Notes: generated from the sequence alone by a model not told the origin. Shown: positions 1 through 7,333, counted from the stretch's first letter. The stretch: DNA of 9,683 nucleotides from Nitrospiraceae bacterium (GCA_003453735.1 DMNE01000136.1:1-9683); one strand, 5' to 3'. Translations and numbers: made by a program.

Positions 1-123
1 GCGCACCTTTTCGATAGCAGAAATGTAGTGGGAGTCGTTCAAATACCCAAAGTAAGCGCGAGTCGGATGATCAAAAAAAAGTATCCTGAGTGGGAAGCAT
101 TTTCTGGACCTGCCGCCACATGA
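1..123 (+). CDS. 3' end of an unidentified protein (truncated by window edge)
   Basis: Frame 1 is open from the first base to a TGA at 121-123 and gives 40 residues. The composition is protein-like: a hydrophobic VVGVVQIPK segment, a basic MIKKKYPEW segment and the end SGPAAT. I do not recognise the family. The next gene has its own promoter at about 178-206, so this is probably the end of a separate transcription unit. I see no clear hairpin plus U-tract terminator between 124 and 177. A short open frame at a window edge could be chance, so confidence is modest. Confidence 0.4.
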   Translation, partial: AHLFDSRNVVGVVQIPKVSASRMIKKKYPEWEAFSGPAAT

Positions 124-177
124 CTCTAGCTGAGGTGAAGATAAACGGAAGCATCTTTTCAAGAGACAGCACTTTCC

Positions 178-206
178 TTGGTGTCGGCGAGCGACAATGT
201 TATAAT
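178..206 (+). promoter_or_regulatory. sigma70-type promoter for the lipoprotein gene
   Basis: A perfect -10 hexamer TATAAT lies at 201-206. TTGGTG lies at 178-183 as a -35 element (TTG conserved), with a 17-nt spacer. Transcription would start near 212-214, leaving a 5' leader of about 27-42 nt before the candidate starts at 240 and 255. This placement argues against an upstream start at position 90 for the lipoprotein. Confidence 0.65.
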
Positions 207-254
207 CTCAGACGTGGGTGTTATAGTAAAAAAGGTGAAATGAGGACACTCAAA

Positions 255-1364
255 ATGTGTTATAAGATTATCAGTGTAGTGATACCGCTATTGACTCTGG
301 TAGCGTGTGCGACTACCGCTTTGAAAAAGGGATCAGGCCAGGAGATTGTCCTTGATGAACCACTCTTGAGACAGAGCGACTATATCGATATTGTTTATGA
401 AGACGGTAGTTTTTCCTATGTCAGTTACCTCACCAGAGCAGATCTCGCTGAGGATGGGAAAAAGCCACTCTGTAATGTGGGCGTTCAAGAACCGGCATCG
501 AACTCCACGGGTATCTGGTTATGGGATTTTAGAAGGGTGCAAGGGCAAGAACAGGAGATCATGGAAAGACTCTCCCGAGCCCATATCAAGAAGGTATACA
601 TCCAGATTAGCGGTGATCTTGAAGTATTCAGACCTTTTTTACAACGTGCAAGGGAGCAGGCGATAACCGTCTTTGCCCTGGATGGTTCACCTGCTTATAT
701 CGATGATTACCGTATTCTCATCGAGGATGTCAAAAAGATACGGGAGTTTAACCATGTGCATCCGGATACAGTGTTTGCGGGACTGCAGGTAGATGTGGAA
801 CCCTATCTGAAGAAAGACTTTAACTTACGAAAGAACTATTACGTGCGTCACTATTTAACGATGGCGCAGGAGTTGAGACGTTCTGCGGGAGAAGAGATAA
901 AACTTTCCTTCGCTCTCCCGTTCTGGTTCGATAAGCTGGTTGTCGATGAAAAGCCTTTATCCTTTCAGATTATCGATATCGCGGATGAAGTGGTCATTAT
1001 GAGTTATAGAACCAATTACCAAGAGCTTCTTGATATTGCATCCTCTGAATTGTGCTATGCGAGCACCGTGGGGAAACCGATTTTTCTCGGCCTCGAACTG
1101 AACAAGCTCCCTGATGAAGAGCATTTTATTATGGACAAGGCGAAAGTACTCGGCTTCTCGATTCCTACTCAGGATAAAAGAATTTTCTTGAAGGATCGCC
1201 CTGACGATCTCCCTGTCTTAAGAAGGTACCAGGTAAGGTCCGAGAAGATCACTTTTTTTCAGAAAAAAGATAGGTTGCCTGCCCTCATGGCCACATCCCC
1301 TCCCTTCAGAAGTTTCTCAGGATATGTGATTCACAGTTATGAAGGACTCTATGAATCAAGATAA
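255..1364 (+). CDS. Predicted lipoprotein with TIM-barrel / glycoside-hydrolase-like features
   Basis: 369 aa from ATG 255, which has GAGG at 242-245 with 9-nt spacing. ATG 240, with AAGGTG only 2 nt upstream, is the alternative. The N terminus is a short signal peptide ending in the lipobox L-V-A-C (Cys18), so the mature protein should be lipid-anchored and face the periplasm or outer membrane. Later segments look like TIM-barrel strands: GIWLWDF (86-92), GLQVDVEPY (176-184, with acidic D180 and E182), LSFALPFWFD (217-226), VVIMSY (246-251) and GYVIHSYEGL (356-365). A conserved-looking D-x-E at a strand end is common in glycosidase-type barrels. The barrel assignment is an inference from motif rhythm, and no catalytic activity is shown. 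The 3' end overlaps the next gene by 14-26 bp, so the two are probably translationally coupled. Confidence 0.8.
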   Translation: MCYKIISVVIPLLTLVACATTALKKGSGQEIVLDEPLLRQSDYIDIVYEDGSFSYVSYLTRADLAEDGKKPLCNVGVQEPASNSTGIWLWDFRRVQGQEQEIMERLSRAHIKKVYIQISGDLEVFRPFLQRAREQAITVFALDGSPAYIDDYRILIEDVKKIREFNHVHPDTVFAGLQVDVEPYLKKDFNLRKNYYVRHYLTMAQELRRSAGEEIKLSFALPFWFDKLVVDEKPLSFQIIDIADEVVIMSYRTNYQELLDIASSELCYASTVGKPIFLGLELNKLPDEEHFIMDKAKVLGFSIPTQDKRIFLKDRPDDLPVLRRYQVRSEKITFFQKKDRLPALMATSPPFRSFSGYVIHSYEGLYESR

Positions 1365-2016
1365 GGGGAAGCATCTCGCAGAAATAATAAGGAGTCTGAG
1401 TGAGAACCTCGTGGGTGAGGATTTTGAGTTGGTCATGCTGCGCGTACTTTCTTCCCTGTTCCGACCATCCGCTGCGGCATTTGTGAGCAGGGAAACAGAC
1501 GGCGGAGCAGATCTGATCCGCGTTGTTGAATTGAGAGAAGATCGGCAGAGAACGGATATGATTTCTGAAGCCGATTTTGCAAGGAGATACGGTTTCAGCA
1601 TCTCTCATACTACTTCAGGTCAGACCTCTCTGTTAGAAGGTTTTTCTGAACTTCCCGGAAGGCTAGTCAGTTCTTTCATCATAGGGAAGTGTCATTGTCT
1701 TATTTATATGACCGGTATACAGGATATCGAGTACCTTTCAGAGGAACATTGTGCGCCTCTCCGTTCCCTGATCGAAATGGCCCTTAACGCACGATATTCG
1801 ATAAAAAAAGCAATGAGATCCATGGAACCGGATAGTGAAACAATCGCTTTCTCGGCTCATAGAATAAAGACCGCTCTTTCATCCATCCGCACAGCCGCTG
1901 ACATGCTCATGGATCAGGATCTCTCTGAGAGTGATACGGTGGAGCTGAAGAAACTTGTGCACACGGGAGTTATCGAATTGACGGAGCTTATCGACAGACT
2001 GTTACAAATGAGATGA
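1351..2016 (+). CDS. GAF-like plus HisKA (DHp)-like protein lacking an ATPase domain
   Basis: 221 aa from ATG 1351, preceded by GAAGGA at 1341-1346. ATG 1339 would add four residues (225 aa) but has no visible Shine-Dalgarno. Residues 1-150 resemble a small GAF-type sensor fold (inference). The C-terminal 55 residues read as a histidine-kinase dimerisation helix pair. The helix-1 motif is FSAHRIKTALSSIR, with the candidate phospho-acceptor His at residue 170 (174 from 1339), followed by a Glu/Leu-rich second helix ending IDRLLQMR. In the usual H-E-x-K/R-N/T-P-L H-box, Glu is replaced by Arg and Pro by Ala. The protein then stops at tandem TGA-TAG, so the HATPase_c domain (N, G1, G2 boxes) is absent. 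It overlaps the lipoprotein gene and precedes the kinase-like gene by 85 bp. It may be a phosphotransfer or dimerisation partner, or a decayed kinase. Confidence 0.75.
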   Translation: MNQDKGKHLAEIIRSLSENLVGEDFELVMLRVLSSLFRPSAAAFVSRETDGGADLIRVVELREDRQRTDMISEADFARRYGFSISHTTSGQTSLLEGFSELPGRLVSSFIIGKCHCLIYMTGIQDIEYLSEEHCAPLRSLIEMALNARYSIKKAMRSMEPDSETIAFSAHRIKTALSSIRTAADMLMDQDLSESDTVELKKLVHTGVIELTELIDRLLQMR

Positions 2017-2029
2017 TAGCTAAAGTCGC

Positions 2030-2075
2030 ACGTCCAGCACGCGGCCTAAACACCCGGGACGTTCCATCATTTTTT
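2030..2075 (+). terminator. weak terminator-like hairpin after the DHp-like gene
   Basis: ACGTCC (2030-2035) can pair with GGACGT (2057-2062) across a 21-nt loop, and six Ts follow at 2070-2075. The 7-nt gap between stem and T-run and the large loop are poor for an intrinsic terminator. It may only attenuate read-through into the next gene. Confidence 0.22.
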
Positions 2076-2101
2076 CGGCTGCAACGCATGCTTATTACGC
2101 C

Positions 2102-3010
2102 ATGGCGGCGGAATTAAACGCTTTCATTAGGGATTCAGATATTGTCCGTGAACTGGCCAGACCCGACAATAGGCTTGTTATGGTCATTGGTGGTTCTGAC
2201 AGCGGAAAAACGACCCTCGTTAAGATAATCGCTCACTCCTTTTCTGAATCGACAGGGGTCGGTATCGTGGATCTCGATATGGGGCAATCCCATATCGGTC
2301 CTCCTACAAGCGTCGCATGGGGAAAGATACAGGGAGAATTTAAAGAATGGGAGGATATCGTTTGTGAGGATTTTTATTTTACCGGTACCACTACTCCCTT
2401 AGGCAGTCTGCTTCCCACGGTAGTCGGAGCAAAGCTGTTGATGGACAGGGCCGTTTTGTCCTGTGAAAAGGTTGTTATTGATACGTCGGGGCTTATTGGT
2501 GAACCTGCGGGCCGAGTGCTCAAGCAGTTTAAGGTTGACATTCTTTCTCCTGATATAGTCCTTGCGTTGGAACGTTCCAATGAATTGAATCACATCATCG
2601 AAGGCTTTCGCTTCCAGAAACGACCGAGGATTTACCGGATTGAGGTTCCTGCCACGGCCAAATTGAAAAGCGCCACGATGCGGAGTCATTACCGTTTTGA
2701 AAAGTTCATGAAGTATTTCAAAGATGCCCGAGTGATTGAGATTTCGAGAAAAGGGGTGGGCATGCGATCTACCGGCGGTTCGACAGGATTCGGGCCTCAG
2801 GATCTCAGAAACAGAATAGTTTCCTTCAGGGATGACGAGAACAGGGATATCTCCCTCGGCATTATTGAGGAAGTGACAGCCGGGGAAACCGTTTTCCTGA
2901 TTCGGACCCCTATGGAAGGTAGAGCGAAGATTTCAGCGATTGTTGTCGGGAAAGCAGAATTGGATCGGACAAACAAAGAATTAAGGAACAATAGTTCTAA
3001 GAAGAGGTGA
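2102..3010 (+). CDS. Clp1/Grc3-family polynucleotide 5'-hydroxyl kinase
   Basis: 302 aa, a predicted P-loop kinase that phosphorylates 5'-OH ends of RNA and/or DNA. Visible features in order: Walker A GGSDSGKTT (30-38); a VDLDMGQSHIGPPTS block (56-70), which is the family signature with D-x-D-x-GQ and a PP turn; FTGTTTPLGSLLP (93-105), matching the conserved G-(S/T)-T-x-P-x-G segment; a Walker-B-like VVIDTSGLI (124-132); and a C-terminal domain from about 250 with GIIEEV and IRTPMEG strands. The domain order and length resemble archaeal stand-alone Clp1-like kinases more than bacterial Pnkp. ATG 2102 is the only canonical start upstream of the P-loop, because the frame is open back to 2024 without another start. 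It has no Shine-Dalgarno. The family assignment is strong, but substrate and biological role are unknown. A generic P-loop GTPase/ATPase is the main alternative. Confidence 0.85.
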   Translation: MAAELNAFIRDSDIVRELARPDNRLVMVIGGSDSGKTTLVKIIAHSFSESTGVGIVDLDMGQSHIGPPTSVAWGKIQGEFKEWEDIVCEDFYFTGTTTPLGSLLPTVVGAKLLMDRAVLSCEKVVIDTSGLIGEPAGRVLKQFKVDILSPDIVLALERSNELNHIIEGFRFQKRPRIYRIEVPATAKLKSATMRSHYRFEKFMKYFKDARVIEISRKGVGMRSTGGSTGFGPQDLRNRIVSFRDDENRDISLGIIEEVTAGETVFLIRTPMEGRAKISAIVVGKAELDRTNKELRNNSSKKR

Positions 3011-3391
3011 AACGGCAATCTATGCACTTGCAACATTTCTGACAGACAGTGCGCGGTGAATGTATTCTTGCTATCCCAAGCCTCCCTATAGAGTTCTTTT
3101 ATAAATGCGTATGAAATTGTCTCAGAATACCTCAGTCCGACAGAATTGGTCAGTCCCGGTGACAAAATACGGAATACCATACGATCTGACGGCTTGTCGA
3201 GCGACCAGACAAAGAAGACGCTTCGCGAAGATTGAAGAGGTTTGAGTCGGCGGCAATCCCTAGTCAGGCTTCCTTTCATCTCAGGGAGCGTTGCGTACAG
3301 TTATGCTTCCGAGGCTGGTTTTAACACCTCTCCCGTCAGTCTTACCACCTGGTACATAAATTGCGAACATTTTTATTTTGAGGGAAAAGAA
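3011..3391. other. gap after the kinase gene; possible coding remnant at 3092-3235
   Basis: No intact gene is supported here. The kinase's own frame stays mostly open beyond its stop: TGA at 3008, TAG at 3089 and TGA at 3233, then open to 3578. The piece 3092-3235 reads as plausible protein, with segments such as YEIVSEYLSPTELVSPGDK, but it has no start codon or ribosome-binding site. An overlapping ATG frame (3111-3245, 44 aa) also lacks a Shine-Dalgarno. This may be a decayed gene or chance. Confidence 0.3.
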
Positions 3392-3580
3392 ATGGATTGG
3401 TTTAAAGTAAAAAAGGCAGTCCCCCAGCCTAGCGATGTCACGAGCTCGACACCGCCGAGAAGCAAATCGAAAAGAGATGGGCAGAATCCATCGAGAACTG
3501 AAACAGGGGACGAGAGAATAGATGTCGGATATGAAGCGAGCTGGAGTGGGATTGTCCAGGCTCATGAGTCTGATGAATAA
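3392..3580 (+). CDS. Small hydrophilic protein (62 aa), unknown function
   Basis: ATG 3392 is preceded by TGAGGG (3379-3384) with a 7-nt spacer, the best ribosome-binding site in the 3.0-4.1 kb gap. The frame ends at TAA 3578-3580. The product starts MDWFKVKKAVPQ and is rich in Ser, Thr, Arg, Lys, Asp and Glu, with no membrane segment, no cysteines and no motif I recognise. The middle (about residues 14-42) is low-complexity and probably disordered. The same frame is open upstream to 3236, but those residues have no ribosome-binding site and look less protein-like. I see no obvious promoter or terminator. The case rests on start context only, so it is a candidate small gene. Confidence 0.42.
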   Translation: MDWFKVKKAVPQPSDVTSSTPPRSKSKRDGQNPSRTETGDERIDVGYEASWSGIVQAHESDE

Positions 3581-4029
3581 GCGATAGTTTGAATTTCAAA
3601 AAAGGCAATTTTCTCTGAGATGAGAGATATGAACGGAATGCGTAAAGATTTGTTGGGCTTTGAGATCGGGTAAACAGGACAAGCGAGAAGGGCTTCCACC
3701 CTTTGACATCCTCCGACCATAAAAATGTTGTTGAGTTATGATGGCGGTTTCCTCACAATTAGTACTACAGAACATCTTTCTGTAAAAAAGCGATACTAAT
3801 CGAATAATCGAAGATCTCTGTCCGAAAGAGACTTTCGCAACTCCATGCTCATATACGACCATTACACGGGGACGGTGCCCCCTGATCGAGTTGTCGTTAG
3901 CGATAGAATCTTCAGGCATCGCATCTTCGTGCTTGTGCTCGATGACCCATGTCTGCATCTTTTCCTGTGCCTTGACCACAAGGACGGAGGAGAAAAACCG
4001 CTGAGAAAAAGTAATTTCGGGGTATCTCC
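3581..4029. other. non-coding stretch with a hairpin cluster upstream of leuS
   Basis: I find no supported gene on either strand. A tiny frame, ATG 3620 to TAA 3673 (17 aa, two adjacent Leu codons), has no clear Shine-Dalgarno. From 3823 several short perfect stems sit side by side: CGAAAG/CTTTCG (3823-3837); CAACTC/GAGTTG (3838-3843 with 3888-3893) enclosing GGGG/CCCC (3868-3881); and two mutually exclusive stems, GCGAT/ATCGC (3900-3922) and CATCG/CGATG (3917-3944). No U-tract follows. It matches no riboswitch or T-box that I know. Confidence 0.3.
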
Positions 4030-4059
4030 TTGCCAATGACTTGTATTTTATGGTAGTTT
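4030..4059 (+). promoter_or_regulatory. possible leuS promoter
   Basis: TTGCCA (4030-4035) matches five of six bases of the -35 consensus. After an 18-nt spacer comes a poor -10, TAGTTT (4054-4059), preceded by TG-G as an extended -10. The start would be near 4066, giving a leader of about 23 nt that carries the leuS ribosome-binding site. Confidence 0.35.
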
Positions 4060-4088
4060 TTGTAATCGATCTTCGGAGGTTGTGAACA

Positions 4089-6704
4089 GTGGACGAGAAG
4101 TACGATCCGCAAAAAGTGGAGTTGAGATGGCAGAAATTCTGGGCAGAGGAACGGCTCTATAAGAGTGAATTTGATGCCAATCGGAAAAAATTTTACTGCC
4201 TTGAGATGTTTCCTTATCCATCGGGGAAGATACACATGGGACATGTCAGGAATTACGCTATAGGGGACGTTATCGCAAGATACAAGCGCATGCGCGGCTA
4301 CAATGTACTTCATCCTATGGGATGGGATGCCTTTGGGCTTCCCGCCGAGAATGCAGCTATAAAACAGGGGGTCCATCCGGCAAAGTGGACATACGAGAAT
4401 ATCGATTCTATGAAGAAACAGTTGAATCGCATGGGGCTTAGTTATGATTGGGATCGGGAGGTGACCACCTGCAATCCGGATTATTATCGATGGAACCAAT
4501 GGTTTTTTCTCAAAATGTTCGAGAGGGGATTGGCGTATAAGAAGGCATCTTTTGTCAACTGGTGTCAGTCCTGCGCTACGGTTCTAGCCAACGAACAGGT
4601 TATTGACGGTAAGTGCTGGAGGTGCGACCATGATGTGATTCAGAAAGAACTCGAACAATGGTTTTTCAAGATTACCCATTATGCGGAAGAACTGCTCGAT
4701 GGTTGTGACAGTCTCAGGGGCTGGCCCGAGAATGTTGTCACAATGCAAAAGAACTGGATTGGCAAGAGTGAAGGCGTCGAGATGGATTTTGCGGTAGATG
4801 GGAGAGCGGAGAAGATCAGGATATTCACCACACGTCCCGATACGCTCTGGGGCGTCACCTTTGTCTGCATTGCACCGGGACATTTTCTTTCGGAGAAACT
4901 AGTGAGTGACAAGGAGAAATTAGGTGTGGTAAAGGCAAAATACGGAATGATGGAAGAAAAAGAAGGATTATTTACTGGTCACTATGCCATCAACTCTATG
5001 AACGGAGAGAAGATACCAATTTATGTAGCGAATTTTGTCCTTATGGAGTATGGAACCGGTGCCATTATGTCTGTGCCTGCCCACGACCAGAGGGACTTTG
5101 AGTTTGCGAAGAAATACGGTCTCCCTATCCAGATTGTGATTGTGCCTGACGGGAAAACAGAAGCACTTCTCGTCCATCCCTCGGGAGGGGAGTGCGAGGG
5201 AGGGGGTGAAAGTCTATCCCCAGAAATTACCGAAGCATATGAAGATGAAGGGATTCTTGCGAACTCGGGGCCGTTCAGTGGATTGAGCAGCGGCAAGGCA
5301 AAAAAGAGGATTGGTGAGTTTATCGAAAAAAACGGCCTTGGTAAAAGGGTCGTCAACTACAGACTCCGTGATTGGGGAATATCGAGGCAGAGGTACTGGG
5401 GGACCCCGATACCGATCATTTATTGTGAAGGATGCGGTATTGTCCCCGTTGATGAAAAAAACCTCCCCGTGATACTCCCGGAAAACGTGAAGTTCACAGG
5501 AATGGGCGGCTCTCCTCTGCTAGACTCAGAAGATTTTTTAGAGGTTCCGTGTCCTCAGTGCGGCGGACAAGCAAGGCGCGAGACGGACACGATGGATACC
5601 TTTGTAGATTCTTCCTGGTATTTTGTCCGGTACTGTTCAAAAAAAGACGAGGATGCCCTGAACAAAGTGAATATTTCCTACTGGATGCCCGTGGAGCAGT
5701 ATATCGGCGGGGTTGAGCATGCAGTTCTTCATCTTCTTTATTCACGTTTCTTCACCCGTGTTATGAGGGACATCGGGATTCTGGGTTTCGATGAGCCTTT
5801 TACAAATCTCCTCACCCAGGGTATGGTGTGCATGGAGACCCAGAAATGCCCTGAACACGACTGGCTTTTTCCCGAAGAAGTGAAAGATGAAACTTGCATC
5901 TACTGTGGGAAGGAGATCGCAAGGGGCAGGGTCGAGAAAATGTCAAAATCAAGGAAGAATGTGGTAGATCCTGACCGTCTTATTGCTCAATACGGTGCTG
6001 ATACAGCAAGATTGTTCTCCCTCTTCGCCGCACCGCCCGAGAAGGATCTCGAGTGGTCTGATAGGGGTGTGGAGGGTGCATACAGGTTTTTGAACAGGAT
6101 ATGGGGAATCGTACAGAGATTCAGTGTGGAAGAGCAGAGACGCATGAGTGCTGAAGGAGATAAAGTTCTTGCCCGGACTTCTGAACTTTCTAACTTTTCT
6201 GCTCATACCGCAGTATTGCTGCGTAAGACTCATCAGACAATAAGACGCGTCACGATGGACATCGAAAGAGAGTATCACTTCAATACTGCCATTGCAGGAC
6301 TCATGGAACTCGTGAATGAACTTTCCCTCTTTCAGGCTGAAACGGACGGAGAATGGGCAGTATTCAGAGAGTCCATAGAGACGGTCCTTCTGCTGTTATC
6401 TCCGTTTTCCCCTCACATTGCTGAAGATCTGTGGGTGCAGGTCGGTAATCAGCCGAGCATATTCATACGGGACTGGCCTGAATGGGACGAAGAGAGAACG
6501 AAAGAGGAGGAGATAGAACTTGTTATTCAGATAAACGGTAAAGTGAGGGCAAAGGCCAGGGTTTCCCCAGGACTGTCTGATGACGACATTAAGGAGAAGA
6601 CCTTGAACGAGGAGAAGATAAAGGACATTTTGTCCGGAAAAACTATAAAGAAAATTTTCGTGGTAAAAGGCAAGCTCGTGAATATCGTGGTGCAAGAGGC
6701 ATAA
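4089..6704 (+). CDS. leuS: Leucyl-tRNA synthetase
   Basis: 871 aa, close to the usual bacterial length. It charges tRNA-Leu with leucine in the cytosol and is a class Ia enzyme. The start is GTG 4089, with GGAGGT at 4075-4080 and 8-nt spacing. Visible landmarks: HMGH, the HIGH signature (49-52); a Cys pair module C159/C162 and C176/C179; the editing (CP1) threonine-rich TTRPDT (247-252) and [13 protein letters not shown] ending at D333; C446/C449 and C488/C491; C587/H590 with C603/C606 directly before KMSKS (617-621); and a C-terminal tRNA-binding domain with [13 protein letters not shown]. All catalytic and editing signatures appear intact. The editing domain carries a Gly/Glu-rich insert (about 362-374) whose DNA is a G-quadruplex motif. 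The gene is followed after 35-83 bp by the lptE-like gene and is likely the first gene of a leuS-lptE-holA operon. Confidence 0.99.
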   Translation: MDEKYDPQKVELRWQKFWAEERLYKSEFDANRKKFYCLEMFPYPSGKIHMGHVRNYAIGDVIARYKRMRGYNVLHPMGWDAFGLPAENAAIKQGVHPAKWTYENIDSMKKQLNRMGLSYDWDREVTTCNPDYYRWNQWFFLKMFERGLAYKKASFVNWCQSCATVLANEQVIDGKCWRCDHDVIQKELEQWFFKITHYAEELLDGCDSLRGWPENVVTMQKNWIGKSEGVEMDFAVDGRAEKIRIFTTRPDTLWGVTFVCIAPGHFLSEKLVSDKEKLGVVKAKYGMMEEKEGLFTGHYAINSMNGEKIPIYVANFVLMEYGTGAIMSVPAHDQRDFEFAKKYGLPIQIVIVPDGKTEALLVHPSGGECEGGGESLSPEITEAYEDEGILANSGPFSGLSSGKAKKRIGEFIEKNGLGKRVVNYRLRDWGISRQRYWGTPIPIIYCEGCGIVPVDEKNLPVILPENVKFTGMGGSPLLDSEDFLEVPCPQCGGQARRETDTMDTFVDSSWYFVRYCSKKDEDALNKVNISYWMPVEQYIGGVEHAVLHLLYSRFFTRVMRDIGILGFDEPFTNLLTQGMVCMETQKCPEHDWLFPEEVKDETCIYCGKEIARGRVEKMSKSRKNVVDPDRLIAQYGADTARLFSLFAAPPEKDLEWSDRGVEGAYRFLNRIWGIVQRFSVEEQRRMSAEGDKVLARTSELSNFSAHTAVLLRKTHQTIRRVTMDIEREYHFNTAIAGLMELVNELSLFQAETDGEWAVFRESIETVLLLLSPFSPHIAEDLWVQVGNQPSIFIRDWPEWDEERTKEEEIELVIQINGKVRAKARVSPGLSDDDIKEKTLNEEKIKDILSGKTIKKIFVVKGKLVNIVVQEA
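5183..5206 (+). other. G-quadruplex-capable tract inside leuS
   Basis: On the coding strand there are four G-runs: GGG (5183-5185), GGGG (5187-5190), GGG (5198-5200) and GGGGG (5202-5206), with loops of 1, 7 and 1 nt. This fits the G3+N1-7 pattern. It would be present in the mRNA as well as in DNA. Confidence 0.7.
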
Positions 6705-6714
6705 CTGTCTCGGC

Positions 6715-6746
6715 CGGACAACGATACCGTCTTTGCCTTTTGTCCG
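6715..6746 (+). other. 7-bp stem-loop in the leuS-lptE junction
   Basis: CGGACAA (6715-6721) pairs perfectly with TTGTCCG (6740-6746) around an 18-nt loop. No T-run follows the stem, so it is not a standard terminator. It could be an RNA processing site or a translation control element between leuS and the lptE-like gene, and it would sequester the TTG at 6740. Confidence 0.4.
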
Positions 6747-6787
6747 CTGCGGGTGTTGAGGTGGAAAATAACAAAAACAACGTATCG

Positions 6788-7333
6788 ATGTTAGATGCGC
6801 CCAGACTGCATGCTATAAAGTTACGGCAACAGCTCAAAACGTATCAGAGGATTATTAGGATTTTCTTTCCTCTCTTCTGCTTGCTTTCTGCCCTGGGTTG
6901 CGGATATACCATCCAAGGCAAGGCTTCTCTTCCTTTTCGCTCCGTCAGCATCGGGCAGATTGTGAATAAGACCTATCAACCGAAGCTTGAAGACAAATTG
7001 CAGACAGCGCTTGTAGCAGAATTGATGAAGAACGGCATAGCGTTAGAGAATGGCTCGGCATATAGGATAGAAGGAGTCATCACCACCTATCAATTAAACA
7101 CCCTTGCCGCAGCGGCGGGCACCGCTGTGGAATATGAGGTGATCATACGGGGCGATTTTAAGCTCGTTGAACCGTCGGGTAAAATCAAGGCACTAAAGGG
7201 AGGAGGAGTATTTATCGTCTCTTTTTCAAGCCAAGGAAATCTTGAAGATGTCATAGCCCTGAGGGATCAGGCTATTGAGCGTGCATTAAAGGACCTGTCC
7301 ACCGAATTGGTCATTTCACTCATCTACCCATGA
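6788..7333 (+). CDS. lptE: LptE-like lipopolysaccharide-assembly lipoprotein
   Basis: 181 aa from ATG 6788. A run of basic residues is followed by the hydrophobic stretch IFFPLFCLLSALG and a lipobox Cys (residue 38), then GYTIQGKASLPF. The features fit LptE: C-G-Y after the lipobox, IGQIVNKTYQPKLEDKLQTALVAEL, alternating strands and an ERALKDLSTELV C-terminal helix. In the Lpt pathway LptE plugs the LptD barrel and helps place LPS in the outer membrane. Position between leuS and holA is typical for the gene. The start is uncertain: no upstream start (TTG 6740, GTG 6761, ATG 6788) has a convincing Shine-Dalgarno, and the n-region is unusually long for a lipoprotein. The stop overlaps the holA start as ATGA (4 bp). 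Confidence 0.82.
   Translation: MLDAPRLHAIKLRQQLKTYQRIIRIFFPLFCLLSALGCGYTIQGKASLPFRSVSIGQIVNKTYQPKLEDKLQTALVAELMKNGIALENGSAYRIEGVITTYQLNTLAAAAGTAVEYEVIIRGDFKLVEPSGKIKALKGGGVFIVSFSSQGNLEDVIALRDQAIERALKDLSTELVISLIYP

Noticed and set aside
90..254. Upstream extension of the lipoprotein ORF to position 90
   Set aside because: It runs across the promoter (178-206) and would bury the signal peptide; ATG 255 (or 240) has a proper ribosome-binding context.
2797..3279. Minus-strand ORF of 160 codons
   Set aside because: Its second half is antisense to the kinase gene, it has no ribosome-binding site and no known motif.
3674..3720. Possible T-box or leucine attenuator before leuS (AAGGG/CCCTT hairpin and a 17-aa frame with two Leu codons at 3620-3673)
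   Set aside because: No T-box consensus, no terminator U-tract, and only two Leu codons without a clear ribosome-binding site.
3764..3790. Hairpin ACAGAA/TTCTGT followed by a run of As, resembling a terminator
   Set aside because: On the plus strand it is followed by As, and on the minus strand the T-run precedes the stem, so it cannot work as an intrinsic terminator.
3596..4036. Minus-strand ORF of about 146 codons (or 120 from an internal ATG at 3958)
   Set aside because: TTG start without a Shine-Dalgarno, no recognisable family and a composition typical of chance; kept only as a weak possibility.
3912..4499. Minus-strand ORF of 195 codons over the leuS start
   Set aside because: Antisense shadow of leuS; the sense frame is unambiguous.
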